Of a stretch of 6,130 nucleotides of DNA, positions 1 through 4,820 are shown in pieces. The notes beneath the pieces are model-generated. The model was not told where the DNA came from, made no database searches, and saw nothing but the letters and a program-made list of their open reading frames with translations. The DNA comes from VFJJ01 sp031362415. GTDB lineage: Bacteria; Actinomycetota; Acidimicrobiia; IMCC26256; VFJJ01. The position numbers and the translations under genes were made by a program. Numbering within the stretch: position 1 is the first letter of the stretch; each line of letters begins with the position of its first letter. Location: assembly GCA_031362415.1 (NCBI GenBank), contig JANLSK010000013.1:1-6130 (forward strand), given 5' to 3'.

Positions 1-2467
1 GCACCATGCTCATCACGGGGGCGTTGAGGCGGGCAGAGCCCATCGAGCCGAAGAACCGGGCGTCACCGAAGGCGAAGATCCCCCCGTCGGAGCCGACCAT
101 GTAATAGCCGCGTCCCGATGGGGTGGCCACCGATCCGAGGATCTCGCCGTTCAGGCGGGTCTGGCTCAGGTCGCCGAGGCGCAGGGCATCGCCGAACGCA
201 AACGCCCGTCCCAGATTGGTGAAGATCCAGTAGCCGTTGCCCGATGGCGTACGAGAAATGCTCGACGCGTACTCCTCGTCGGCGAAGGAAACGTCGAGGA
301 TGTCGCCGAACCATGGGGCGTCCCCGAAGTCGTAGACCGAGCCGAAGTCGTCGAGGATCCAGTACCCCCGACCCGTCGGCGTCGGCTCGATGTCGATGGC
401 CAACGCCTCACCGAGCTGACCCATCGCGGAGCCGTAGAACTGCGCCCCCGGCCCGAAGCCGTACACCGACCCCAGCGCATCGAGCATCCAGTAGCCGGTG
501 CCCGTGGCCCGCGAGACGCCCGGCCCGGGGTTCCCGGGAGGGTTGAGCGGTGGAACGTTGGTCACCGGAACGGTGACGACGTGGTCGGCCCCGTCGGGCT
601 CGAAGTCGGGCTCCTCGACCCCGTTCATGAACAGCACCGAAGCCCACGAGAACGAGGACGGACTCCCGATGGCGCTGTGCGGGAACCGGAGCTCGATCCT
701 GCGGGAGCCGTTGGTACGAGCGATCTGGACCACACCCGACTCGGTCCAGCTGAAGGGGTCACAGCTCGGTGTGCGCAGCGCGACCGCCGACAGCGTCCCG
801 CCAGCCGGGTCGTAGCCGCTGGCGATGACCGCGTCGTACCCGCCACACCCGGTGAACACCGAGCGATCGGCGTCGATGAGGAGATCGAGCTCGTCGAGCT
901 GCGAATCGTCGAACTCGAGATACGTCGTGAGGCCGAACGTCCCTTGCTGGCTCCCGCAGTCGAAGTGCATCGACGTGTCGGAGATGTCGGGATGCCCGCC
1001 CACCGCGGGATCGACGAACGACTGCGAGAAGCACGGCCCACTCGTCGACGGAGGCGCTGGGGGCGGTGCCGTCGAGGGCGGCGGGGACGGAGGCGGTGTC
1101 GTCGTGGTCGTGACGGGCACCGTCGTGGTGGTCGTCGCCGGGGTCGGTACGCCCGTACCCGCCGAGAAGCGAGCCACGAAGGCACGATCGACAGCCGGTG
1201 CCCCGGCGGTGGTGGTCCCACCGGCAAGGATCGTTCCGTCGGATGCCCGGGCCAGGCTGAAGACGAGGTCGTGACCGCCAACTGGCTCGATCACGACGCC
1301 CCCACCGCCGAAGGATGCATCGAGGTGCCCGGTCGAGGTCAGTCGAGCGAGCTGCATCCGGGCGCCGACCCCATTGACGCCACCCTCGCCGCCGGCAACC
1401 ACAATACGGTTGTCGGTTTGCACGACGAGCGCAACGACACCGTTGGAGCCATTGGCGAGTACGACGGACGAACCCCCGTTAAACGACGTGTCGATGGCCC
1501 CTGACGGGGCGAACCGTCGGATGTTCGGCCCGCCAGAGCTCGCACCGACCGCGACGACGAGTCGACCGGCTGCGTCGATCGCACTCGCTCCCCTGCCCGT
1601 CCCGAGGTCGGCAACCAACAGCTCGGCGCCGCCATTCCATGTGGTGTCAACGGACCCCGGCGACAGGAATCGGCGGATCTCGAAGGTACCTTCGACGTTC
1701 TTCTGCATCATGACGGAGATCCGGCCGGATGCATCAATGGCGAGATCGACGGTCACACGGGTCGTGTCGACGGTGCCCTGCAGGTACTCGACGCGGCCGT
1801 CGCCGCCGAAGGCGGAATCGAGACCACCTGCCGGTGTGAGCTTCACGAGCATGTGACCACTCGTCGTGAAGCCGTTTGCATCACCGGCGACGATCACCGA
1901 GCCGTTGGGCATGACGGCCATCGTCTCGCACCAGTCGTTCCCGTAGATGTTGAACGGCGAGAGCCCGTCGCTGGAGAACGTGGTGTCGAGCGCTCCCGTC
2001 GGCAACAGCCGGGCGACGACGCAGTCGGGGCCTTCCATGCCGGGACGCATCCCGAGCACGACGATCCGGCCGTCGGGGAGCACCTCCACTCCCCGCGGCG
2101 TCGAGAGCCCTGCGATGCCCTTGATGGGAGCACCGGAGAAGGTGGGATCGACCACCCCCGCCGAGGTCAGCCGTTGCATTCCGATGTACTGGCCGGCCGA
2201 GTCGCCATCGCCCGAAACCTGGGCAGCGACGACGACACGGCCGTCGGGCGCAAGTGCCGCCAGGGCGAACCCGACATCGACGGGCGCCGAGTTCGGGGCC
2301 GGGAAGGCGATGGTAGTCACACCACCGGTGCCGAAGGTGGGGTCGAGGTCGCCGTCGGCGGCGCTGGCTGGGCTCAGGGTTCCGATGCCGCCGGTGATGG
2401 CCAACGCGGAGCACAGGGAGACGGCGGCGAGGAGGGCGGCACGAACTCGAAGCCGGCGTTGCTCCAT
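1..2467 (-). CDS. Secreted multidomain protein: delta-60 repeats, Thr/Pro linker, middle domain, GYW repeats (partial)
   Basis: The frame runs 822 codons from the ATG at 2467 to the left edge without a stop, so the C-terminus is missing. The start is chosen because GAGGAG lies 4 nt upstream and a good signal peptide follows at once. Order of parts: signal peptide (residues 1-36, Arg-rich start, cut after ASA); seven delta-60-type repeats (38-439); a Thr/Pro linker (440-477); a middle domain with four Cys (478-637); a short Pro/Gly linker (638-650); then GYW/FGDA repeats from residue 656. Delta-60 repeats (DxxFGxxG then a DGRxVVxG strand) are known from large bacterial surface or secreted proteins and are predicted to be propeller-like. 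The role is probably extracellular or cell-surface binding; I see no catalytic motif. It lies 102 bp downstream of the co-directional SDR gene with its own possible promoter, so it is probably a separate unit. Domain limits are by eye; the binding partner is unknown. Confidence 0.9.
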   Translation of the reverse strand, partial: MEQRRLRVRAALLAAVSLCSALAITGGIGTLSPASAADGDLDPTFGTGGVTTIAFPAPNSAPVDVGFALAALAPDGRVVVAAQVSGDGDSAGQYIGMQRLTSAGVVDPTFSGAPIKGIAGLSTPRGVEVLPDGRIVVLGMRPGMEGPDCVVARLLPTGALDTTFSSDGLSPFNIYGNDWCETMAVMPNGSVIVAGDANGFTTSGHMLVKLTPAGGLDSAFGGDGRVEYLQGTVDTTRVTVDLAIDASGRISVMMQKNVEGTFEIRRFLSPGSVDTTWNGGAELLVADLGTGRGASAIDAAGRLVVAVGASSGGPNIRRFAPSGAIDTSFNGGSSVVLANGSNGVVALVVQTDNRIVVAGGEGGVNGVGARMQLARLTSTGHLDASFGGGGVVIEPVGGHDLVFSLARASDGTILAGGTTTAGAPAVDRAFVARFSAGTGVPTPATTTTTVPVTTTTTPPPSPPPSTAPPPAPPSTSGPCFSQSFVDPAVGGHPDISDTSMHFDCGSQQGTFGLTTYLEFDDSQLDELDLLIDADRSVFTGCGGYDAVIASGYDPAGGTLSAVALRTPSCDPFSWTESGVVQIARTNGSRRIELRFPHSAIGSPSSFSWASVLFMNGVEEPDFEPDGADHVVTVPVTNVPPLNPPGNPGPGVSRATGTGYWMLDALGSVYGFGPGAQFYGSAMGQLGEALAIDIEPTPTGRGYWILDDFGSVYDFGDAPWFGDILDVSFADEEYASSISRTPSGNGYWIFTNLGRAFAFGDALRLGDLSQTRLNGEILGSVATPSGRGYYMVGSDGGIFAFGDARFFGSMGSARLNAPVMSMV
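2..502 (-). repeat. C-terminal GYW/FGDA protein repeats (at least four, cut by window edge)
   Basis: From residue 656 the motif G-x-GYW recurs, with the last aromatic at 660, 703, 747 and 789 (Tyr in the fourth, GRGYYMV), a period of 42 to 44 residues. Each continues as a strand, then GSVYxFG or GGIFAFG, GDA or a variant, and FxGS/FGD. The fourth unit is closest to the family consensus (SDGGIFAFGDARFFGSMG, then LNAPVMSMV). Such repeats occur in tandem in many secreted actinobacterial proteins, sometimes beside peptidase or amidase domains. They are probably beta-rich; the function is unknown to me. More copies probably follow beyond the left edge. Confidence 0.8.
557..1036 (-). other. Middle domain with four cysteines, DOMON/CBM9-like by eye
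   Basis: Residues 478-637 lie between two Pro-rich linkers. Visible features are Cys at 479, 504, 541 and 569, an acidic stretch ending LLIDADRSVFTG (529-540), and a later strand pattern RRIELRFPHSAIG (589-601) before FSWASVLF (606-613) and the acidic EEPDFEPDGAD (618-628). A strand with IDADxxxxTG, a Trp, then a hydrophobic strand ending in a P.S.IG turn and a final acidic PD is what I associate with DOMON/CBM9-like beta-sandwich domains that bind sugar or heme. This assignment is tentative; only a profile or structure search would settle it. Confidence 0.4.
1037..1150 (-). repeat. Thr/Pro low-complexity linker
   Basis: Residues 440-477 are almost only Thr, Pro, Ser, Ala and Val: two runs of five Thr (445-449 and 453-457) separated by VPV, then a Pro-rich stretch with PPPSPPPS. 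On the plus strand this appears as reiterated gtcgtggt-type triplets. It separates the delta-60 propeller from the middle domain and looks like an extended, possibly O-glycosylated spacer, as is usual in secreted actinobacterial proteins. The glycosylation is inference. Confidence 0.85.
1151..2356 (-). repeat. Seven delta-60-type protein repeats (probable beta-propeller)
   Basis: The motif DxxF (or DxxW) recurs with Asp at residues 42, 107, 161, 217, 274, 326 and 383, a spacing of 52 to 65 residues. Each is usually preceded by a strand such as ARLLPTG or VKLTPAG and followed by a second strand such as PDGRIVVLG. Clear copies are DPTFGTGG (42-49), DPTFSG, DTTFSSDG, DSAFGGDG, DTTWNG (Trp replaces Phe), DTSFNGG and DASFGGGG. 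The array ends with the half-repeat FVARFSAG at 430-437, which could close the ring against the N-terminal half-repeat. Seven units would fit a seven-bladed propeller; that fold is inference. The copies have diverged at DNA level. Confidence 0.8.
2360..2467 (-). other. Sec signal peptide coding region of the secreted multidomain protein
   Basis: Residues 1-36 have a basic n-region (MEQRRLRVR), a hydrophobic core of about 20 residues (AALLAAVSLCSALAITGGIG) and a cleavage motif ASA at 34-36, followed by the mature start ADGDLDPTFG. The single Cys at 19 lies inside the hydrophobic core and does not form a lipobox, so a soluble secreted or surface-exposed product is favoured over a lipoprotein. 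Confidence 0.8.
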
Positions 2468-2471
2468 GGCG

Positions 2472-2477
2472 CTCCTC
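2472..2477 (-). promoter_or_regulatory. Ribosome binding site of the secreted multidomain gene
   Basis: On the minus strand GAGGAG lies 4 nt before the ATG (GGAG is about 4 nt and GAGG about 6 nt away). It is the strongest Shine-Dalgarno match in the window and fixes the start. It directly follows a small inverted repeat at 2476-2490. Confidence 0.75.
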
Positions 2478-2500
2478 GGATCGAGTCCGAATGGGACGCT

Positions 2501-2530
2501 TGTGTAACCCGACGCTGGCGGGGAAGTCAC
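2501..2530 (-). promoter_or_regulatory. Possible promoter of the secreted multidomain gene
   Basis: On the minus strand GTGACT (2525-2530) matches the TGAC core of a -35 box. TTACAC/TACACA (2501-2507) lies 17 to 18 nt downstream as a poor -10 match. It sits about 35 nt before the start codon, after the SDR stop. The -10 is weak, so this is only a candidate. Confidence 0.28.
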
Positions 2531-2569
2531 GCGAGCTTGAGAGGCCGATGAGCGGTCAGGGGCGATACG

Positions 2570-3337
2570 TCACTTGGGGGCCATGCGAATTGCGCCGTCG
2601 AGGCGAATTGTCTCGCCGTTCAGGTAGGGGTTGGCCACGATGTGGGCGACGAGATCGGCGTACTCCGACGCCAGACCGAGACGCTGCGGGAAGGGGACAT
2701 CGGCGGCCAGGGCCTCGCGAGCGCCAGGCGGGAGGGTGTCGAACAGCGGCGTGTCGAAGGTGCCGGGGGCGATCGTCATGATCCGGATGCCCGTCCGGGC
2801 CAGCTCCCGGGCGATGGGCAGGGTCATGCCCACGATGCCGCCCTTGGACGCCGAGTACGCCGGCTGGCCGATCTGCCCGTCGAACGCGGCCACCGAGGCC
2901 GTGTTCACGATCACGCCGCGTTCACCGTCGGCCAGCTGCTCGGCGTCGGCGATGGCCGCCGCTCCCAATCGGCACACGTTGAACGTGCCGATCAGGTTGA
3001 TCTCGATGACCCGACGGAACAGGGCCAGCGGCATCGGGCCGTCCTTGCCCAGCATCTTGGCGGCGATGCCGATCCCGGCGCAGTTGACGACGATCCGAAC
3101 CGGGCCGAGCTCGCGGGCCAACGCCACGGCGGTCAGCACGTCGTCCTCGCTGGTGACATCGGCTTCGGCGAACGCCACCGAGGACGCTCCGAGCTCAGCA
3201 GCCAGCGCGGGGCCTCTGGTCGTATCGCGGTCGATGACGACCACGCGGGCCCCGTCGGCGACGAGGCGCCGTACGGTGGCCTCGCCCAGCCCCGATGCTC
3301 CCCCGGTGACCAGGGCGACTGCGCCAGCTACGTCCAT
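2570..3337 (-). CDS. Short-chain dehydrogenase/reductase, 3-hydroxyacyl-CoA dehydrogenase type II (HSD10)-like
   Basis: A 255-residue classical SDR, probably NAD-dependent and cytosolic. The Rossmann motif TGGASGLG is at 11-18, with Asp36 after the second strand (VVVID), which favours NAD over NADP. NCAG is at 85-88, and the catalytic tetrad is Asn114, Ser148, Tyr161 and Lys165 (YSASK), with PG at 191-192. The overall pattern, including GIGIAAKMLGKDGPMPL, NTASVAAFDGQIGQPAYSAS and the C-terminal NGETIRLDGAIRMAPK, matches the HSD17B10/type II 3-hydroxyacyl-CoA dehydrogenase group at its normal length. Such enzymes oxidise 3-hydroxyacyl-CoA in fatty-acid or branched-chain amino-acid breakdown; the exact substrate here is not shown. 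The ATG at 3337 is preferred because GGGGAGA precedes it and because the frame extension to 3418 adds 27 Gly/Pro/Arg-rich residues not typical of SDRs. It is divergent from the DUF429 gene. Confidence 0.93.
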   Translation of the reverse strand: MDVAGAVALVTGGASGLGEATVRRLVADGARVVVIDRDTTRGPALAAELGASSVAFAEADVTSEDDVLTAVALARELGPVRIVVNCAGIGIAAKMLGKDGPMPLALFRRVIEINLIGTFNVCRLGAAAIADAEQLADGERGVIVNTASVAAFDGQIGQPAYSASKGGIVGMTLPIARELARTGIRIMTIAPGTFDTPLFDTLPPGAREALAADVPFPQRLGLASEYADLVAHIVANPYLNGETIRLDGAIRMAPK

Positions 3338-3346
3338 CGTGTTCGT

Positions 3347-3353
3347 TCTCCCC
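3347..3353 (-). promoter_or_regulatory. Ribosome binding site deciding the SDR start
   Basis: On the minus strand GGGGAGA lies 9 nt before the ATG at 3337. The more upstream in-frame ATG near 3418 has no comparable purine-rich stretch, which supports the 255-residue form. Confidence 0.65.
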
Positions 3354-3383
3354 GATCCCGGCGCCCGACGCCGGCCGCCGGGC

Positions 3384-3389
3384 ATCGTA
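3384..3389 (-). promoter_or_regulatory. Possible -10 box of the SDR gene
   Basis: TACGAT on the minus strand matches the actinobacterial TANNNT -10 pattern and would give a leader of about 40 nt containing the SDR ribosome binding site. No -35 box is recognisable at the expected distance, so confidence is low. Confidence 0.28.
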
Positions 3390-3422
3390 GGCGCCGTCCC
3401 GCCCGCAGCCGTACCCATGGCC

Positions 3423-3428
3423 TACCGT
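3423..3428 (+). promoter_or_regulatory. Possible leaderless -10 box of the DUF429 gene
   Basis: TACCGT (TANNNT pattern) ends 7 nt before the ATG at 3436, so transcription would be expected to start at or next to the A of the start codon. There is no Shine-Dalgarno-like sequence in the 20 nt before this ATG, in contrast to the other genes here whose starts are visible. Both facts fit a leaderless mRNA, which is common in actinobacteria. No -35 box is evident. Confidence 0.45.
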
Positions 3429-3435
3429 CGCCTCG

Positions 3436-4230
3436 ATGCGCCTCCTGGGGATCGACGGGTGCCGTGGCGGCTGGCTCATCGCCACGGCCACTGCCGCCTC
3501 CACGGGCGTCGCCTCCGGCGCGGCTGCGAGCGAGCGGACGCGGACGCGGACCCCGAGCTTCGGCGTCACGGTGACCGTGACCGGCCTCGAGGTCGTCGGC
3601 CGACTTCGTGACGGGCTGACCTTCGGCACCGAGCCTCGTTGCGAGACCGACGAGACGGACTGCCGTGCCGGCGACGGGGCGTGGTTGGCGGCGATCGACA
3701 TGCCGATCGGACTCCTCGACACGGCGACGCCCGGGGGTCGCGACTGCGACCGCGCCGCTCGCAGACTCCTGGGCCCGAGACGCTCGTCGGTCTTCTCCCC
3801 GCCGATCCGGCGGGCGCTCACCGCTGCGAACTACGCCGAGGCCAAGGTGCGCAACGGCGGGATGACGATCCAGACCTGGAACATCGTGGCCCGCATCGCC
3901 GAGCTCGACCGACTCGTCACCCCTGATCACCCGGTGCACGAGGCGCATCCCGAGCTGGCGTTCCTACACCTCTCGGGCGGTGTGCCACTGGCTCCGAAGC
4001 GCACGGCTCTCGGGCGCGCCGAGCGCACAGCCCTGCTGGCCGAGCACCTCCCGGGCGCCGAACCCCACCTCTCCGGGCCTCGACCCCGGGGTGTCGCCCC
4101 CGACGACGTGTGCGACGCGCTCGTGCTGTGCCTGACCGCTGCCCGAATCGCCGCGGCGACAGCGCTGTGCGTCCCCGAAGGGCCGGTCCCCACCGATGCC
4201 CGGGGACTGCCGATGCTCGTGTGGTGGTGA
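3436..4230 (+). CDS. DUF429 family protein (predicted RNase H-fold nuclease)
   Basis: 264 residues. The N-terminal LLGIDGCRGGWLIA (3-16) is the signature of DUF429, a family predicted to have an RNase H-like fold. Further family blocks are IDMPIGL (87-93), the cysteine/arginine stretch ending in RRSSVFSPP (115-123), VHEAHPELAF (167-176) and DDVCDALVL (223-231). Acidic residues Asp7, Asp88, Glu169/Glu173 and Asp223/224/227 lie where a metal-binding nuclease site would be expected; no activity has been shown by the sequence alone. Between the first two blocks the protein carries an extra segment of Thr/Arg and Thr/Val dipeptide repeats (about residues 33-50), encoded by short tandem hexamers, which I do not expect in typical members. 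The start at 3436 is set by the signature beginning at once. It is divergent from the SDR gene and 135 bp upstream of the Rid gene. Confidence 0.85.
   Translation: MRLLGIDGCRGGWLIATATAASTGVASGAAASERTRTRTPSFGVTVTVTGLEVVGRLRDGLTFGTEPRCETDETDCRAGDGAWLAAIDMPIGLLDTATPGGRDCDRAARRLLGPRRSSVFSPPIRRALTAANYAEAKVRNGGMTIQTWNIVARIAELDRLVTPDHPVHEAHPELAFLHLSGGVPLAPKRTALGRAERTALLAEHLPGAEPHLSGPRPRGVAPDDVCDALVLCLTAARIAAATALCVPEGPVPTDARGLPMLVWW
3534..3582 (+). repeat. Hexanucleotide tandem repeats with a 17-bp inverted repeat inside the DUF429 gene
   Basis: GCGGAC occurs three times without interruption at 3534-3551, giving alternating Arg and Thr codons. GTGACC occurs twice at 3571-3582, giving Val-Thr repeats. 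Overlapping the second is a perfect inverted repeat with 8-nt arms and one central base, GTCACGGT-G-ACCGTGAC, at 3565-3581. All unit changes would stay in frame. Confidence 0.8.
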
Positions 4231-4245
4231 ACGGCCGGGGAAGGC

Positions 4246-4262
4246 GCCCGACCCGCTCGGGC
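4246..4262 (+). terminator. Hairpin downstream of the DUF429 gene, possible terminator
   Basis: A perfect 6-bp stem GCCCGA / TCGGGC with a 5-nt loop begins 16 nt after the DUF429 stop. There is no T-tract, so it is not a classical intrinsic terminator. It may still end or stabilise the transcript in a high-GC host. Confidence 0.3.
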
Positions 4263-4286
4263 CCGCACCCGCGACGGCCGGCGCTC

Positions 4287-4300
4287 GACCGCCGACGGTC
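4287..4300. repeat. Short palindrome upstream of the Rid gene
   Basis: GACCG-ccga-CGGTC is a perfect inverted repeat with 5-bp arms and a 4-nt centre, 23 nt before the possible -10 box of the Rid gene. It could be an operator, or chance in GC-rich sequence. Confidence 0.25.
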
Positions 4301-4322
4301 AGGGGACCCACGGCGGGTGTTG

Positions 4323-4328
4323 TACCTT
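4323..4328 (+). promoter_or_regulatory. Possible -10 box of the Rid family gene
   Basis: TACCTT matches TANNNT and is preceded directly by TG (TGTACCTT). It would give a leader of about 30 nt that includes the GGGAGA ribosome binding site. No convincing -35 box is visible. Confidence 0.28.
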
Positions 4329-4350
4329 GGGCGCCGCCCGAGATCGACCA

Positions 4351-4356
4351 GGGAGA
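4351..4356 (+). promoter_or_regulatory. Ribosome binding site deciding the Rid start
   Basis: GGGAGA lies 9 nt before the ATG at 4366. An in-frame TTG at 4327 would add 13 residues of GARDRP-type sequence upstream of the family's usual start and overlaps the possible promoter, so the ATG is preferred. Confidence 0.65.
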
Positions 4357-4365
4357 CCACAACCG

Positions 4366-4770
4366 ATGGAACGACTCAACATCTCGTCGCACACGCCATG
4401 GGAGCTCGTCGTCGGCTACAGCCGGGCCGTGCGGGTCGACAATCGGGTCTGGGTGGCCGGTACCGCGCCGGCCTGGCCCGACGGTCGTGTCGACCCCGAC
4501 CCTGCGGTCCAGGCTCGACGCTGCTTCGAGATCATCGACGTCGCTCTGGCCCAGGCCGGAGGTTCGCTGGCCGACGTGGTGCGTACCCGGATCTTCCTCA
4601 CCGACGCCGCCGACTTCGACGCCGTCTCCAAGGTCCACGGCGAGCTCTTCTCGACGATCAGACCAGCCAACACCACCGTGGTCGTCGCCGCGCTGCTCGC
4701 TCCCGAGTGGAAGGTGGAGATCGAGGTCGACGCCGTGCTCGGCGAGCGGGTCCGCGAGCCCAACTGGTGA
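4366..4770 (+). CDS. Rid family protein (YjgF/YER057c/UK114), lacking the classical catalytic Arg
   Basis: 134 residues, the normal length of this small trimeric cytosolic family. Recognisable blocks are the N-terminal SSHTPWELVVGYSRAVRV (7-24), the strand VWVAGTAP (28-35), the helix QARRCFEIIDVALAQAGG (49-66), DVVRTRIFLTD (70-80), RPANTTVVVAAL (99-110) and KVEIEVDAV (116-124). Classical RidA removes reactive 2-aminoacrylate-type enamines/imines using an Arg (Arg105 in E. coli, in PARS). Here the aligned position is Asn102 (PANT). Family studies separate RidA and Rid1-3, which keep the Arg, from Rid4-7, which lack it, so imine deaminase activity should not be assumed. Tyr18 and Glu118 align with E. 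coli Tyr17 and Glu120. The gene follows DUF429 in the same direction and converges with the CNNM gene. Confidence 0.92.
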   Translation: MERLNISSHTPWELVVGYSRAVRVDNRVWVAGTAPAWPDGRVDPDPAVQARRCFEIIDVALAQAGGSLADVVRTRIFLTDAADFDAVSKVHGELFSTIRPANTTVVVAALLAPEWKVEIEVDAVLGERVREPNW

Positions 4771-4795
4771 CCAGCCCGTCCCGCTGAAGCCACTG

Positions 4796-4817
4796 CCGGC
4801 GGCTCCTCGGGCCCCGG
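4796..4817. terminator. GC-rich hairpin between convergent Rid and CNNM genes
   Basis: CCGG (4796-4799), a bulged C, GGCTC (4801-4805), loop CTC, GGGCC (4809-4813) and CCGG (4814-4817) form a 4+5 bp stem with one G-T wobble on the plus strand. It begins 25 nt after the Rid stop and lies 3 nt beyond the CNNM stop, the place for a bidirectional transcription end. No U-tract follows on either strand. Confidence 0.35.
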
Positions 4818-4820
4818 CGG

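Noticed and set aside
1037..1150. CRISPR-like or DNA tandem repeat array at the triplet-rich region
   Set aside because: It is in-frame Thr/Pro codon reiteration within a coding sequence; there are no equal-length repeats with unique spacers.
2401..2467. Lipoprotein signal at Cys19 of the secreted protein
   Set aside because: The residues before Cys (VSL) do not make a lipobox, and a much better ASA cleavage site follows at 34-36.
581..2551. Long plus-strand open frames (581-1504, 1374-1856, 1853-2551, 1947-2507) antisense to the secreted protein gene
   Set aside because: They translate to Arg/Gly/Pro-rich sequence without recognisable domains, while the minus frame is continuous for 822 codons with a signal peptide and clear repeats. 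They are GC-driven shadows.
3338..3418. Extended SDR start adding 27 residues
   Set aside because: The extra residues are Gly/Pro/Arg-rich, absent from typical SDRs, and would remove most of the divergent promoter region; the 3337 ATG has a good ribosome binding site.
2631..3611. Plus-strand open frames of 326 and 310 codons across the SDR gene
   Set aside because: Low-complexity Ala/Arg/Ser translation opposite an intact SDR with all catalytic motifs; they also run into the DUF429 gene.
4327..4365. Upstream TTG start for the Rid gene
   Set aside because: It would add 13 residues before the family's normal start, and GGGAGA sits correctly for the ATG at 4366.
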